From assembly GCF_024172095.1 (NCBI RefSeq), contig NZ_JAMZDX010000007.1, forward strand, positions 248,001-312,000: DNA of 64,000 bases. The letters are read 5' to 3'. The translations under genes and the position numbers were made by a program. Position 1 is the stretch's first letter, and every line of letters begins with the position of its first letter. Of this stretch, positions 50,076-58,315 are shown piece by piece. The notes under the pieces were generated by a model that was not told where the DNA came from, searched no databases, and saw only the letters and a program-made list of their open reading frames with translations. This DNA is from Kitasatospora cinereorecta. Lineage in GTDB: Bacteria > Actinomycetota > Actinomycetes > Streptomycetales > Streptomycetaceae.

Positions 50076-53000
50076 ATGCACATACGAGTTCCGAGCCGCC
50101 CCGCCCGGGTGCGCAGGAACCTGGCCCGGGTGTTGTCGCTCACCGCGCTGGTGACCGCAACCTCGCTGACCATGTCGGTGGCCCAGGCGGCCCCGGCCCC
50201 GGCACCCGCCCCCACCGCCGCCCCCCGGACCGACCCGGCCCCGGGCTCCGGCTACGCCGTCCGCGGCGAGGTGGCGCACTACGACTTCGACTACGGCGAC
50301 GAGAACCGCTCGCCGAACCTGATCACCGGCGGCCCGGACGCCGTCCTCCACAACGGCGCGGTCGCCAACCCGGCCACCGACAACACGATCATCTGGGGCA
50401 ACCCGGGTCAGACCCGCCGCACCCTGCAGCTCGGGGGTGTCAACCAGTACGCGTCCGTCCCGCTCAACCTGCCGACCGACCAGTCGCTCACGGTCTCGGC
50501 GTGGGTGCTGCCGAACAAGGCCGGCGCCGCGGAAGCGGTGATCACCGAGGAGGGCGGCCGGGCCTCCGGCTTCGCCCTGCGGATCGGTGCCGACGGCAAG
50601 CCCGAGTTCGCCATGCCGCAGAGCGACGCCGACCAGCCCGGCTGGGACACCGCACGCGGCACCGCCGCCGTCCCGGCCACCGGCGACTGGAACTTCACCC
50701 ACCTGACCGGCGTCTACGACGCCCAGGCGGGCGAGATCCGGCTCTATGTGAACGGCATGAAGGTCGCCACCGCCAAGCACACCGCGGCCTGGAAGGCCGC
50801 CGGCGAACTGCAGCTCGGCCGCGGTCTCACCGGCGGCCAGGGCGCCGACTGGTTCCCGGGGAAGCTGGCCGAGGTGCGGATCTGGCAGCGCGCGCTGCCG
50901 GACCTGGAGGCCGCGGACATCGCGATCCCCGACGCGACCACCCGCGGGGACGCCTGCGTCGCGGGCAGCTGGCTGCATGCGGGCGGGCCGAAGGTGAAGG
51001 CGCTGGCCGCCAAGGCGCTCACCAGCAACCGCCCCGACCTGCGCCTGACGGCCGGGCAGTACATGGGCTACGGCCCGCTGCCCGCCGCCCGGTTCGACGA
51101 CCGGGACGCCGAGCAGAAGCTGAGCAGTGCCCAGGACGCCCGCCCGGGTGTGTGGGCGGGGGTGACCAAGCCGTTCGGCGACGGCATCTTCGGCGACGAC
51201 TACACCGCCTTCCTGAACGCGCCGAACTACTTCGACCCGATGCAGAAGTTCCTGCTGGACACCGGCGAGCGCGACTTCAACCCGCCGCCCCCGCCCGCCC
51301 CGTCCAAGGACGCCCTGAACCAGGCGCTGACCGTCGCCCACCAGCACCAGGCCACCGAGCAGAGCTCGATGGGCTTCTACCACTGGTACGCGAGCGACGA
51401 CGTGGTGAAGAAGTGGTCGGCGTACGAGGTCGCCCGCTTCGTGCGGTTCGGCGGCTTCCCGACCCAGGCGCCGGCCAAGGACTCGGTCGAGTTCCGGACC
51501 GAGGTCGAGGACCTGAAGACCCAGTGGGCCGGCTGCGACGCCTGGGACCCGGTGGACCCCAACCACGTCCTGGACGAGGTCGTCTCCACCGCGAGCGCCG
51601 AGTGGCAGGCCGAGCAGAACGCGATGGCCAAGCAGCGCGCCGACATCGTCGCCGCCGACAGCCAGGCGTACCAGGACGTGCGCACCGCCTCCGCGGCGAT
51701 GAACGAGGCCCAGGGCCAGGCGTACATCGTCGGGCGGATGCTGTTCTTCCAGAAGTACTGGCAGGGCCAGCCGAAGAGCAACATCTTCTACCCGAAGCCG
51801 GAGAAGCTCACCCAGGCCACCGCCGCCATGGCCAACGCCAAGAAGGCGATCCAGGCGCAGCTGACGATCGCCCAGAAGGCGGCCGCCTCCGCCAAGAGCC
51901 AGGCCGACAAGGCGAACGCCGCCCAGGCCGACGCCGGGAAGGTCGCGCTGGCGAGCGGCACGCCGTACGGACGCGGGCTGACCTACGCGCTGCAGTCGGC
52001 GCAGGTCACCGGCGCCTCGGCGGCCGCCGCGCAGTCCGCGGCGAAGGCGATCGAGGCCACCCTGAACGCGGTCCAGGCCGGCCAGGCCGACTCCAAGGCG
52101 CTGTACGCGCTGATCGACACGCAGAACCACGCCGCCCAGGCGGAGTTCGCCCGGGCCGCGGCCCAGGCGGCCGCCGACCAGGCGCACAACGCGGCCGCCG
52201 CCGCGGCCGCCCAGGCCGACCAGGCGGCCCAGAACGCCGCCAAGGCCAAGACCGACCGGGTCACCGCCGAGCAGGCCGAGGCCACCGCGAAGACCGCGGC
52301 CGCCGACGCCGACGCCAAGCTCGCCGTGGCGCAGCAGGAACGCGCCAACGCCTCGGCGGCCCGGCAGTCGGCCGAGTCCCACCGGGCCGACGCGCAGGCC
52401 CACGAGGCCACCGCCCAGCAGCAGCAGGCCGCCGCGGCCGGCGCGATGAACGCGGCGCTGAGCGCCGAGCAGACCGCCGCCGACAAGGCCGCGGCCGCCC
52501 GGGCCGCCGAGGCCCAGGCGGCGGCGTCCCGCGACGGCGCCGCGGCCGCCGAGCACGCCCGGGACGCGGCGCTGTCCCGGCAGAAGGCGCTGGACGCGGC
52601 CGCCGCGGCCGCCCAGGGCAGCTCGGACGCGCAGGACGCCCGCCAGGCGGCCAACGACGCCGACTCGGCGGCCGGCCAGGCCACCGACGCCGCCAACGGT
52701 GCCCGCACGGCGGCCGACCAGGCCGGCCAGGACGCCATCGCGGCCCGGGCCGACGCCACCCGGGCGACCGCGGCGGCCCAGCGGGCCCGCGCCGCCGCCG
52801 ACGCCGCCCAGGCCGACGCGGCGACCACCGCGGCCGCCGCCGCCACGTCGCACGCGGCCGCCGCCGACGCCATCGCGGCGTCCGCGGCCGCCGCACAGAA
52901 CGTCAAGAACGCCGAACAGCAGGCGCAGACCGCGGCCACCGCCGCGGCGGGCGCCCGCAAGGACGCGATCACCGCCCGGCTCGAATCGGACCACGCGTCC

Positions 53001-54569
53001 GCCGACGCCGCCCGGACCGCCGGCCAGGCGTACGCGGCCGCGCAGTACGCCGCGGCCACCCGCGACGCCGCCACCGCGGCGATCGACGCCGGCAACAACG
53101 CCGTCGCGCTCGGCACGCCGTACCGGGCCAGTGACATCTCGGCCGGTCTCGCCGTCCTGGTCGGCGAGGAGAGCAAGACCATCGCCCAGCAGCAGGCGGA
53201 CGCGGCCAAGGCCCGGGCGGACGAGGCCGCCAAGGCCGCGAAGGCTGCTCAGGCCGCCGCCGACAAGGCCAAGGCCGACGCCAAGGCCGCCGCCCAGCTG
53301 GCCGCCAACGCGGCCGCGGACGCCGCCAAGGCCGCGGTGTCCGTGCAGCGGGCCCGGGAGTCCGCCGCCCAGGCCGCCGCCGAGGCGAGCGCCGCGCAGG
53401 CCGCCGACGCGGCCACCACCACGTACAACAACCAGGCCGCGGCCGACGCCATGGCGGCGTCGATGGCCTCGCGGGACGCGGACTCCGACGCGGGCGCCGC
53501 CCGGGCCGCCGCGACCGACTCCGAGCGGGACGCCGCCGCGGCCCGCGCCGCCGCCACCACCGCCGAGGGCAACGCGGCCACCGCCCGCGGTGCGGCGTCC
53601 CAGGCGGACAAGGACGCCAGCTCCGCCGAGCAGGCCGCCGCCAACGCCAAGTCCATCGCCACCCAGGCCGATGCCGACGCCAAGGCCGCCGAGGAGCAGC
53701 AGCGCAAGGACGACCAGGCCGCCCGCGCGGGCCAGCTCGGCCCGAAGACCGCCGTGCCGGGCCTGACCCCGGAGGAGGTCGCGGCGCTCCGGGCCCAGTG
53801 CGGCCAGGAGTGCGTCGACGAGTACAACCAGGCGATGGCGCAGGCCAACGAGGACGTCCTCGACTGGGTCGTGCAGAACGGCGGGCAGATCCTGCTCGAC
53901 GTGCTCGGCGTGACCGATGCCGAGAAGTGCTTCAGCTCCTTCGACGTCGAGAGCTGCCTGTGGACGGCGGTCAACCTGGTCGCCCTGATCGAGGTGGTGG
54001 GCAAGCTCCCCGCGGTCAGCAGGGCGATCATCCGGATCAGCGAGGGCATCACCAAGTTCCTCGAGGAGGTCCGGCTGGCCCGGCTCACGGTCGACCGGCT
54101 GCGCGAGGTCATCGAGGCCGCCAAGCTGGGCGAGTGCGCGGTGGAGGCCGCCTCCGGAGCCGCCGCCGTGCGCTCGATGGCCGCGATGGCCCCCCGGGCG
54201 AAGAAGGCCAAGTTCTGCGGCATCAAGTGGGTCGCCAAGCTGGACCCCGACTTCTGCGCCAAGGGCATGCACATCAACCTCAAGAACGGCGCCGAGGTCA
54301 GCCTGCTCACCGACGCCGCCGGCGAGATGATCGGCAAGGTCGGCCGGCCCGCCCCGGTCGACGCCACCCAGAAGGAGATCGACGCCACGCTGGCCGAGAT
54401 CCGGGGTGACAAGACCCTCCAGGACAAAATCGTCGCGGTCGGCCGGGACGCGATAGCCCAGTTCAACACCCCCGGCAACAAGAAGGGCACCTGGGGCGGT
54501 CCGTGGAGCTGCGGAAACAACCGCGCCGCCGAAATCGAGATGCTGATCCAGGCCGTCAAGAAGCTCTGA
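50076..54569 (+). CDS. Giant secreted polymorphic-toxin-like protein: LamG, Ala-rich coiled coil, C-terminal toxin tip
   Basis: A 1497-residue exported protein. Signal peptide: PARVRRNLARVLSLTALVTA to SVAQAAPA. Residues about 60-290 form a LamG/concanavalin-like lectin domain (LGGVNQYASVPLNLPTDQSL, AEVRIWQRALPDLEAADIAI). A helical region follows, then about 640 residues (575-1215) of Ala/Gln/Asp-rich coiled coil. Near 1225 a globular stretch begins (LTPEEVAALRAQCGQECVDE, CLWTAVNLVALIEVVGKLPA), resembling the pre-toxin part of actinobacterial secreted toxins. The last 110 residues (KFCGIKWVAKLDPDFCAKGM, GTWGGPWSCGNNRAAEIEML) carry four Cys and match no family I know. A small gene follows at once, as an immunity gene would. 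Confidence 0.85.
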   Translation: MHIRVPSRPARVRRNLARVLSLTALVTATSLTMSVAQAAPAPAPAPTAAPRTDPAPGSGYAVRGEVAHYDFDYGDENRSPNLITGGPDAVLHNGAVANPATDNTIIWGNPGQTRRTLQLGGVNQYASVPLNLPTDQSLTVSAWVLPNKAGAAEAVITEEGGRASGFALRIGADGKPEFAMPQSDADQPGWDTARGTAAVPATGDWNFTHLTGVYDAQAGEIRLYVNGMKVATAKHTAAWKAAGELQLGRGLTGGQGADWFPGKLAEVRIWQRALPDLEAADIAIPDATTRGDACVAGSWLHAGGPKVKALAAKALTSNRPDLRLTAGQYMGYGPLPAARFDDRDAEQKLSSAQDARPGVWAGVTKPFGDGIFGDDYTAFLNAPNYFDPMQKFLLDTGERDFNPPPPPAPSKDALNQALTVAHQHQATEQSSMGFYHWYASDDVVKKWSAYEVARFVRFGGFPTQAPAKDSVEFRTEVEDLKTQWAGCDAWDPVDPNHVLDEVVSTASAEWQAEQNAMAKQRADIVAADSQAYQDVRTASAAMNEAQGQAYIVGRMLFFQKYWQGQPKSNIFYPKPEKLTQATAAMANAKKAIQAQLTIAQKAAASAKSQADKANAAQADAGKVALASGTPYGRGLTYALQSAQVTGASAAAAQSAAKAIEATLNAVQAGQADSKALYALIDTQNHAAQAEFARAAAQAAADQAHNAAAAAAAQADQAAQNAAKAKTDRVTAEQAEATAKTAAADADAKLAVAQQERANASAARQSAESHRADAQAHEATAQQQQAAAAGAMNAALSAEQTAADKAAAARAAEAQAAASRDGAAAAEHARDAALSRQKALDAAAAAAQGSSDAQDARQAANDADSAAGQATDAANGARTAADQAGQDAIAARADATRATAAAQRARAAADAAQADAATTAAAAATSHAAAADAIAASAAAAQNVKNAEQQAQTAATAAAGARKDAITARLESDHASADAARTAGQAYAAAQYAAATRDAATAAIDAGNNAVALGTPYRASDISAGLAVLVGEESKTIAQQQADAAKARADEAAKAAKAAQAAADKAKADAKAAAQLAANAAADAAKAAVSVQRARESAAQAAAEASAAQAADAATTTYNNQAAADAMAASMASRDADSDAGAARAAATDSERDAAAARAAATTAEGNAATARGAASQADKDASSAEQAAANAKSIATQADADAKAAEEQQRKDDQAARAGQLGPKTAVPGLTPEEVAALRAQCGQECVDEYNQAMAQANEDVLDWVVQNGGQILLDVLGVTDAEKCFSSFDVESCLWTAVNLVALIEVVGKLPAVSRAIIRISEGITKFLEEVRLARLTVDRLREVIEAAKLGECAVEAASGAAAVRSMAAMAPRAKKAKFCGIKWVAKLDPDFCAKGMHINLKNGAEVSLLTDAAGEMIGKVGRPAPVDATQKEIDATLAEIRGDKTLQDKIVAVGRDAIAQFNTPGNKKGTWGGPWSCGNNRAAEIEMLIQAVKKL

Positions 54570-54602
54570 CGGAAGGGGTCGCAGCAGTAACGCGGTGAAC
54601 CG

Positions 54603-54636
54603 TGCGCCCATGATGCCCTGTGGCATCATGGGCGCA
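54603..54636 (+). repeat. Perfect 15-bp inverted repeat ending in the immunity start codon
   Basis: TGCGCCCATGATGCC (54603-54617), loop CTGT, GGCATCATGGGCGCA (54622-54636). The last base is the A of ATG 54636. It may end the toxin transcript, occlude the start of the next gene, or be a protein-binding operator. Confidence 0.75.
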
Positions 54637-55139
54637 TGCACATGCTGACCGTGCTCACCGAACTCGGCGCATCCGGCGCGATTTCCGGAATCCGCCCGCT
54701 GGGCGCGTTCGAGGACGTCACCGAACGGCTCGGCCCGCCCGAGAAATCGGGCCGCACGGTGGACGACCGGCCCTGGCCGCAATGGTTCGGCTACGGCGAC
54801 GTTGTGGTCGAGACCTGCGCGTGCGGCGTCATCAACAAGGTCTCCCTCCGCACCTGGTACGACAGCGTCCGAATCCCCACCGGTACGCCCGGGAAATACC
54901 GGACGATCGCCCCCGCCACCACCTTCCGGGAACTCGGTGCGGCCTTTTCCGCCGCCGGAGTGGAATGGCGCCCCATGGCGCAGGCGCACGGGCTCGACCA
55001 GTTCACGATCGAAACGGAACCGGCCCCGCCGGCCGGCGTCTCGGTCTATTTCACCTTCGACACCGAATCCGTTCCCGACCGCGCCGACGCGACGCTGTAC
55101 AGCGTGTTCGCGGTGGAGGCCGTCCACCTCTGTCCGTGA
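54636..55139 (+). CDS. Candidate immunity protein, 167 aa
   Basis: A small acidic cytosolic protein without signal peptide, 66 bases downstream of the toxin-like gene. It reads as a mixed alpha/beta domain: LGAFEDVTERLGPPEKSGRT, WFGYGDVVVETCACGVINKV and VSVYFTFDTESVPDRADATL. The pattern of an early FEDVxxRLGPP and a WFGYGDVV strand is common in short proteins found next to actinobacterial secreted toxins. ATG at 54636 lies at the end of an inverted repeat with no clear Shine-Dalgarno; ATG at 54642 is an alternative, and a leaderless message is possible. Immunity is inferred from position and size. Confidence 0.7.
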   Translation: MHMLTVLTELGASGAISGIRPLGAFEDVTERLGPPEKSGRTVDDRPWPQWFGYGDVVVETCACGVINKVSLRTWYDSVRIPTGTPGKYRTIAPATTFRELGAAFSAAGVEWRPMAQAHGLDQFTIETEPAPPAGVSVYFTFDTESVPDRADATLYSVFAVEAVHLCP

Positions 55140-55200
55140 GGGGTGCCGTGAGGGGTGGTGGTGCAGGGCGCCCGCGGAGTCTTGTATGGTTCCTCGCGAA

Positions 55201-55338
55201 TCATCCAGAGGGGTGGAGGGACCGGCCCTACGAAACCCCGGCAACTCCCCGGACGACTCGGCGTCGGACATGTGCGCCGCGCCGCCCGGGATCAGTGCCA
55301 ACTCCGGCCTGCCGCCAACGTGGCGCGGGTAAAGATGA
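55201..55338 (+). ncRNA. SAM-I (S-box) riboswitch
   Basis: All conserved blocks are in order: TCATCCAGAGGGGTGGAGGG, ACCGGCCCTACGAAACCCCG, GCAAC, then AGTGCCAACTCCGGC and finally AAAGATGAGG. The outer P1 stem pairs TCATC (55201-55205) with GATGA (55334-55338). Right after the P1 strand comes GGAG, so S-adenosylmethionine binding would control access to the ribosome-binding site of the ORF at 55348, the translational mode seen in actinobacteria. Confidence 0.9.
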
Positions 55339-55347
55339 GGAGACACG

Positions 55348-55458
55348 GTGTTCTCTGTGCTGTCCTTCGCCCGGGTGCTGACCGCCCCGGCCCCCTCGCG
55401 TACCCGTCTCACGTCCGGCGCAGCCGATCGGCCGACCCTTCCGGCCCGTTCCCGCTGA
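55348..55458 (+). CDS. 36-codon ORF directly under the SAM riboswitch
   Basis: GTG at 55348 lies 5-7 bases after GAGGAG, the sequence sequestered by the riboswitch. The product starts MFSVLSFARVLTAPAP and is Arg/Pro/Ala-rich afterwards. It could be a leader peptide that couples or blocks translation of the regulator, a remnant of a lost methionine gene, or a true small protein. No family recognised; existence rests on site position. Confidence 0.5.
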   Translation: MFSVLSFARVLTAPAPSRTRLTSGAADRPTLPARSR

Positions 55459-55485
55459 CCGCACCCGCTCCCCGCCCCCGGAGCC

Positions 55486-55517
55486 CCCGCGAGCCCAACC
55501 CACCCCGTGCTCGCGGG
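55486..55517 (+). terminator. Hairpin between 36-codon ORF and IclR gene
   Basis: CCCGCGAGC (55486-55494) pairs with GCTCGCGGG (55509-55517), a 9-bp stem with a 14-base loop, 24 bases before the IclR start. It may be an attenuator or terminator. Confidence 0.5.
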
Positions 55518-55540
55518 ACTTGAGACTGGAGTACCCACCC

Positions 55541-56254
55541 ATGGAGCACACGAGCGGCGTCGGCGTCCTCGACAAGGCCACCTCGATCCTCGACACCCTC
55601 AGAGCCGGCCCCACCACCCTGGCCGGCCTGGTCTCGGCCACCGGCCTGGCCCGTCCCACCGCGTACCGGCTCGCCGTCGCGCTCGAACACCACCGTCTGA
55701 TCGCCAGGGACCTGCACGGCCGGTTCGTCCTCGGCCCGCTGCTCGGCGAACTCTCCGCCGCCGCAGGCGAGGACCGGCTCCTCGCCGCCGCCAAGCCCGT
55801 CCTCGCCCGCCTCCGCGACGCCACCGGCGAGAGCGCCCACCTCTACCGCCGCCAGGGCGAGAACCGGATCTGCGTTGCTTCCTCCGAACGGCTCTCCGGC
55901 CTGCGCGACGCCGTCTCCGTCGGCACCGTTCTCTCCATGAAGGTCGGCTCCGCCGCCCAGATCCTGCTCGCCTGGGAGGAACCCGAACGCCTCCACCACG
56001 GCCTGCGGGGCGCCCGCTTCACCGCCACCGCCCTCAGCGGCGTACGGCGGCGCGGCTGGGCCCAGTCCGTCGGCGAACGCGAACCCGGCGTCGCCTCCGT
56101 CTCCGCCCCCGTCCGCGGCCCGTCCGGCCAGGTCCTCGCCGCCGTCACCGTCTCCGGACCGATCGGCCGCTTCACCCGCCAGCCCGGCGCCCACCTCTCC
56201 CGGGCCGTCGTCGACGCCGCCGACCACCTCACCGAGGTCCTCCGCCGCCCCTGA
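55541..56254 (+). CDS. IclR-family regulator, NdgR-like
   Basis: A 237-residue regulator. N-terminal winged HTH: VGVLDKATSILDTLRAGPTT, LAGLVSATGLARPTAYRLAV. Effector domain: GESAHLYRRQGENRICVASS, SAAQILLAWEEPERLHHGLR and FTATALSGVRRRGWAQSVGE, REPGVASVSAPVRGPSGQVL, nearly word for word those of Streptomyces NdgR, which controls leucine, cysteine and methionine genes. NdgR normally sits opposite leuCD; here no leu genes are seen, so this may be a second copy. GGAG lies 9 bases before ATG 55541; a TTG 7 codons upstream is an alternative. A SAM-I riboswitch lies upstream, which is unusual for this family. Confidence 0.9.
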   Translation: MEHTSGVGVLDKATSILDTLRAGPTTLAGLVSATGLARPTAYRLAVALEHHRLIARDLHGRFVLGPLLGELSAAAGEDRLLAAAKPVLARLRDATGESAHLYRRQGENRICVASSERLSGLRDAVSVGTVLSMKVGSAAQILLAWEEPERLHHGLRGARFTATALSGVRRRGWAQSVGEREPGVASVSAPVRGPSGQVLAAVTVSGPIGRFTRQPGAHLSRAVVDAADHLTEVLRRP

Positions 56255-56336
56255 CCCGTACGTGGCCGTCCAACTCGCCGACGCCACAGGGGGCATCCGG
56301 ACCCGCGCCGCCCCGACGCGGCACTAGCCTGCGGAC

Positions 56337-56924
56337 ATGGCGATCAACGGATTCGGGCCCACCGAGCTCCAGCTCGTCCTGCTGCGGAGAATGGCCGACT
56401 ACCATCCCGAACTGGTCGAGGACGCGGTCCGGCGGCTGGGCGCCACCCGGGCCGGGATGCGGGAGGCCAACAAGCGGTGGCAGGCGATGCTCCGCGCACC
56501 CCGCTTCCCCCGCGGCGGCGCCCGGTACACCGCCGTCCTCGGACCACCCGGGTCGACCCGCGCGCGGCGGATCGGCGACCTCCGGTGCACGGCACGCCAG
56601 TGGACCCTGCCGCTCTGGCCCGACCTGCGCTTCGAGACCCTGATCGGACCCGCCGAGCTCGGTGCGCCGCTCCTGAACGAGTGGCTGGTCCGGGCCGACG
56701 ATGTACCGGTCCCACCCCTGCACTCGCTCGCCGACCTGACGCCGTGGAGCTGCGTGGTGGGCGACATCGGCGCCGCCTTCCCGCCCGCCGTCCCCCGCGA
56801 AGGCAGCGCGCCGACCCGGTTCCGACTCGACTTCGCCGCACCGGACCCGGACGGGCGGGTGCGAGCCTGCACGGCCGACTTCACCTGGGGCCTGCTCCAG
56901 GAGGTCCGGTCGGCGGAGCCGTGA
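56337..56924 (+). CDS. Hypothetical protein, 195 aa
   Basis: Unrecognised. The N-terminal MAINGFGPTELQLVLLRRMA is followed by a helical part (ELVEDAVRRLGATRAGMREA) and a beta-rich C-terminal domain (WTLPLWPDLRFETLIGPAEL, TPWSCVVGDIGAAFPPAVPR). No Shine-Dalgarno precedes ATG 56337, while TAGCCT 6 bases upstream could be a -10, suggesting a leaderless message. No signal peptide or membrane segment. Confidence 0.6.
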   Translation: MAINGFGPTELQLVLLRRMADYHPELVEDAVRRLGATRAGMREANKRWQAMLRAPRFPRGGARYTAVLGPPGSTRARRIGDLRCTARQWTLPLWPDLRFETLIGPAELGAPLLNEWLVRADDVPVPPLHSLADLTPWSCVVGDIGAAFPPAVPREGSAPTRFRLDFAAPDPDGRVRACTADFTWGLLQEVRSAEP

Positions 56925-56954
56925 TCCTTCGGAAGAAGACCTGGTGACACATGT

Positions 56955-57689
56955 ATGGGACGAAGGCTGGAGACATCTGTGCGGGACGGTTACTCCGAAG
57001 GGTTCCTCACGCGGCTGGCGCGTGACATGCATCCGGTGGACCTGATGTGCCTCTACCTGCTGCACGGCTCGGTCGAACGGATCCCCGGCCTCCCGGTCGA
57101 CCGGGAGACGCTGTCGTTCGAGCACCTCAGCCGGCACGTCGCCGACGCGGACCGTGCCGGCCACGGCGACGCGGACACGTTCTCGCTCCACGTCAGGAGG
57201 AAGGTCCGAGGACGGCTGTACGGCCTGGAGTTGAGGCTCCACTTCCTCGCCGGTGAGCTGTGGCACGACGCCGTGGTCCCGTTCGGCGCGACCGTCGATC
57301 TGCACCGGTTCCTGCAGCACTTCCGTCGGCACTACGCCTCGGGCGGAGCCCCGGGCGACTGGGACTTCGACGTGTACACCGACGTCCGTGATCTCCGACA
57401 GGGTGCCGTGCTGTTCGGCAACCGGCGCGAGGTCTGGTTCGACGTCGACCGGGGACGGCTCGCCACCGGCCGCCTGACCGGCAATCAAAGGCTGGGGACG
57501 AGGACCCCCGCACCGCACGCGGGAGCAGTGATGTTCCCCGACCGCCAGGCCGCCGTCGACGGCACCTCGGCCGAGGCGCGGGCCTACCGGCGGCAGGTGG
57601 CCAGGCTGCGCGATCCCCTTCCCCTGGGGGTGAGCCGGCCGGTCCGCCCCGAGTTCGGCACCGGGCCGCGGCGGCGCGGCGCGGGCTGA
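56955..57689 (+). CDS. Hypothetical protein, 244 aa
   Basis: Unrecognised soluble protein. DGYSEGFLTRLARDMHPVDL and LMCLYLLHGSVERIPGLPVD are helical; the centre has LHVRRKVRGRLYGLELRLHF and the C-terminal tail is Arg-rich and disordered. It follows the 195-residue gene by 30 bases and may be co-transcribed. Start at 56955 is chosen for length; a GTG at 56979 is possible. Confidence 0.55.
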   Translation: MGRRLETSVRDGYSEGFLTRLARDMHPVDLMCLYLLHGSVERIPGLPVDRETLSFEHLSRHVADADRAGHGDADTFSLHVRRKVRGRLYGLELRLHFLAGELWHDAVVPFGATVDLHRFLQHFRRHYASGGAPGDWDFDVYTDVRDLRQGAVLFGNRREVWFDVDRGRLATGRLTGNQRLGTRTPAPHAGAVMFPDRQAAVDGTSAEARAYRRQVARLRDPLPLGVSRPVRPEFGTGPRRRGAG

Positions 57690-57917
57690 TCGACGGCCGG
57701 GTCGCGGGGCCGGACGCATCGTGTACCGGGCGGAGGGGGCCCGTGGGTGCGGGGTCGCGACCCTGCGCGCTCTGTGGGTGGGAGCGCGAGGCGCGGAGGA
57801 TGGAGGTGCCGGGGGAGCCGGTCGGGTGACACCGTCGGTCGTCGTGGGGTGCGCGCGGCGACGGACGGGGGTTGGCTGGTCGGGCAGGTGCACGGACTTC
57901 GAGCAAGGAGAACGACG

Positions 57918-58217
57918 ATGGCTGTGGTGATGTCGATGCTGTGGGCCGAGGCGACGCCGGAGCAGTACGACACCGTGCGGGCCGCGGTGGACTGGGAGGA
58001 GGTGCCGGCGGCCGGGGGACACGTCCACGTGGCGTGGTTCGACGCGCAGGGCCTGCACGTGACCGACGTGTGGGAGTCCCCGCAGGCGTTCGAGGCGTTC
58101 ATGGCCTCGCGGCTCGCTCCGGCGATCGAGAAGGCGGGGATCACCGGTACGCCGGAGGTGTCGTTCGCCCCGCTCCACCGCCGGTTCGTCGCCCCGGGCG
58201 TCACCGGCGCCCAGTAG
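57918..58217 (+). CDS. Conserved 99-aa protein, copy 2
   Basis: Near twin of the gene at 5021-5320: both begin MAVVMSM, both contain LHVTDVW and share TPEVSFAPLHRRFVAPG. AAGGAG lies 7 bases before ATG. Like copy 1 it is a lone gene with a strong ribosome-binding site and a following hairpin. Dimeric alpha/beta-barrel fold suspected; function unknown. Confidence 0.75.
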   Translation: MAVVMSMLWAEATPEQYDTVRAAVDWEEVPAAGGHVHVAWFDAQGLHVTDVWESPQAFEAFMASRLAPAIEKAGITGTPEVSFAPLHRRFVAPGVTGAQ

Positions 58218-58239
58218 CGGGAGCGCCGTAGCGCCGCGG

Positions 58240-58293
58240 GCCCGGCCCGGCTTTCGTCCAGGTGGTCGAACCACCGGGGAAGCCGGGCCGGGC
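58240..58293. terminator. Bidirectional terminator with nested hairpin
   Basis: A perfect 14-bp outer stem (58240-58253 with 58280-58293) encloses a second hairpin, GGTGGT CGA ACCACC. It separates the convergent 99-aa and VWA genes. Confidence 0.85.
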
Positions 58294-58315
58294 CGCCTGC
58301 CGTGCGGGCCGCCGA

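Noticed and set aside
51800..53720. DNA tandem repeat or CRISPR-like array in the Ala-rich region
   Set aside because: The similarity is amino-acid level (Ala/Gln/Asp coiled coil); there is no fixed DNA repeat unit or spacer pattern.
49521..55538. A 2005-codon open frame on the minus strand opposite the toxin-like gene
   Set aside because: It is antisense to a strongly coding Ala-rich gene; the product is a Gly/Arg/Val-rich shadow without domains or a ribosome-binding site. High GC makes such long antisense frames common.
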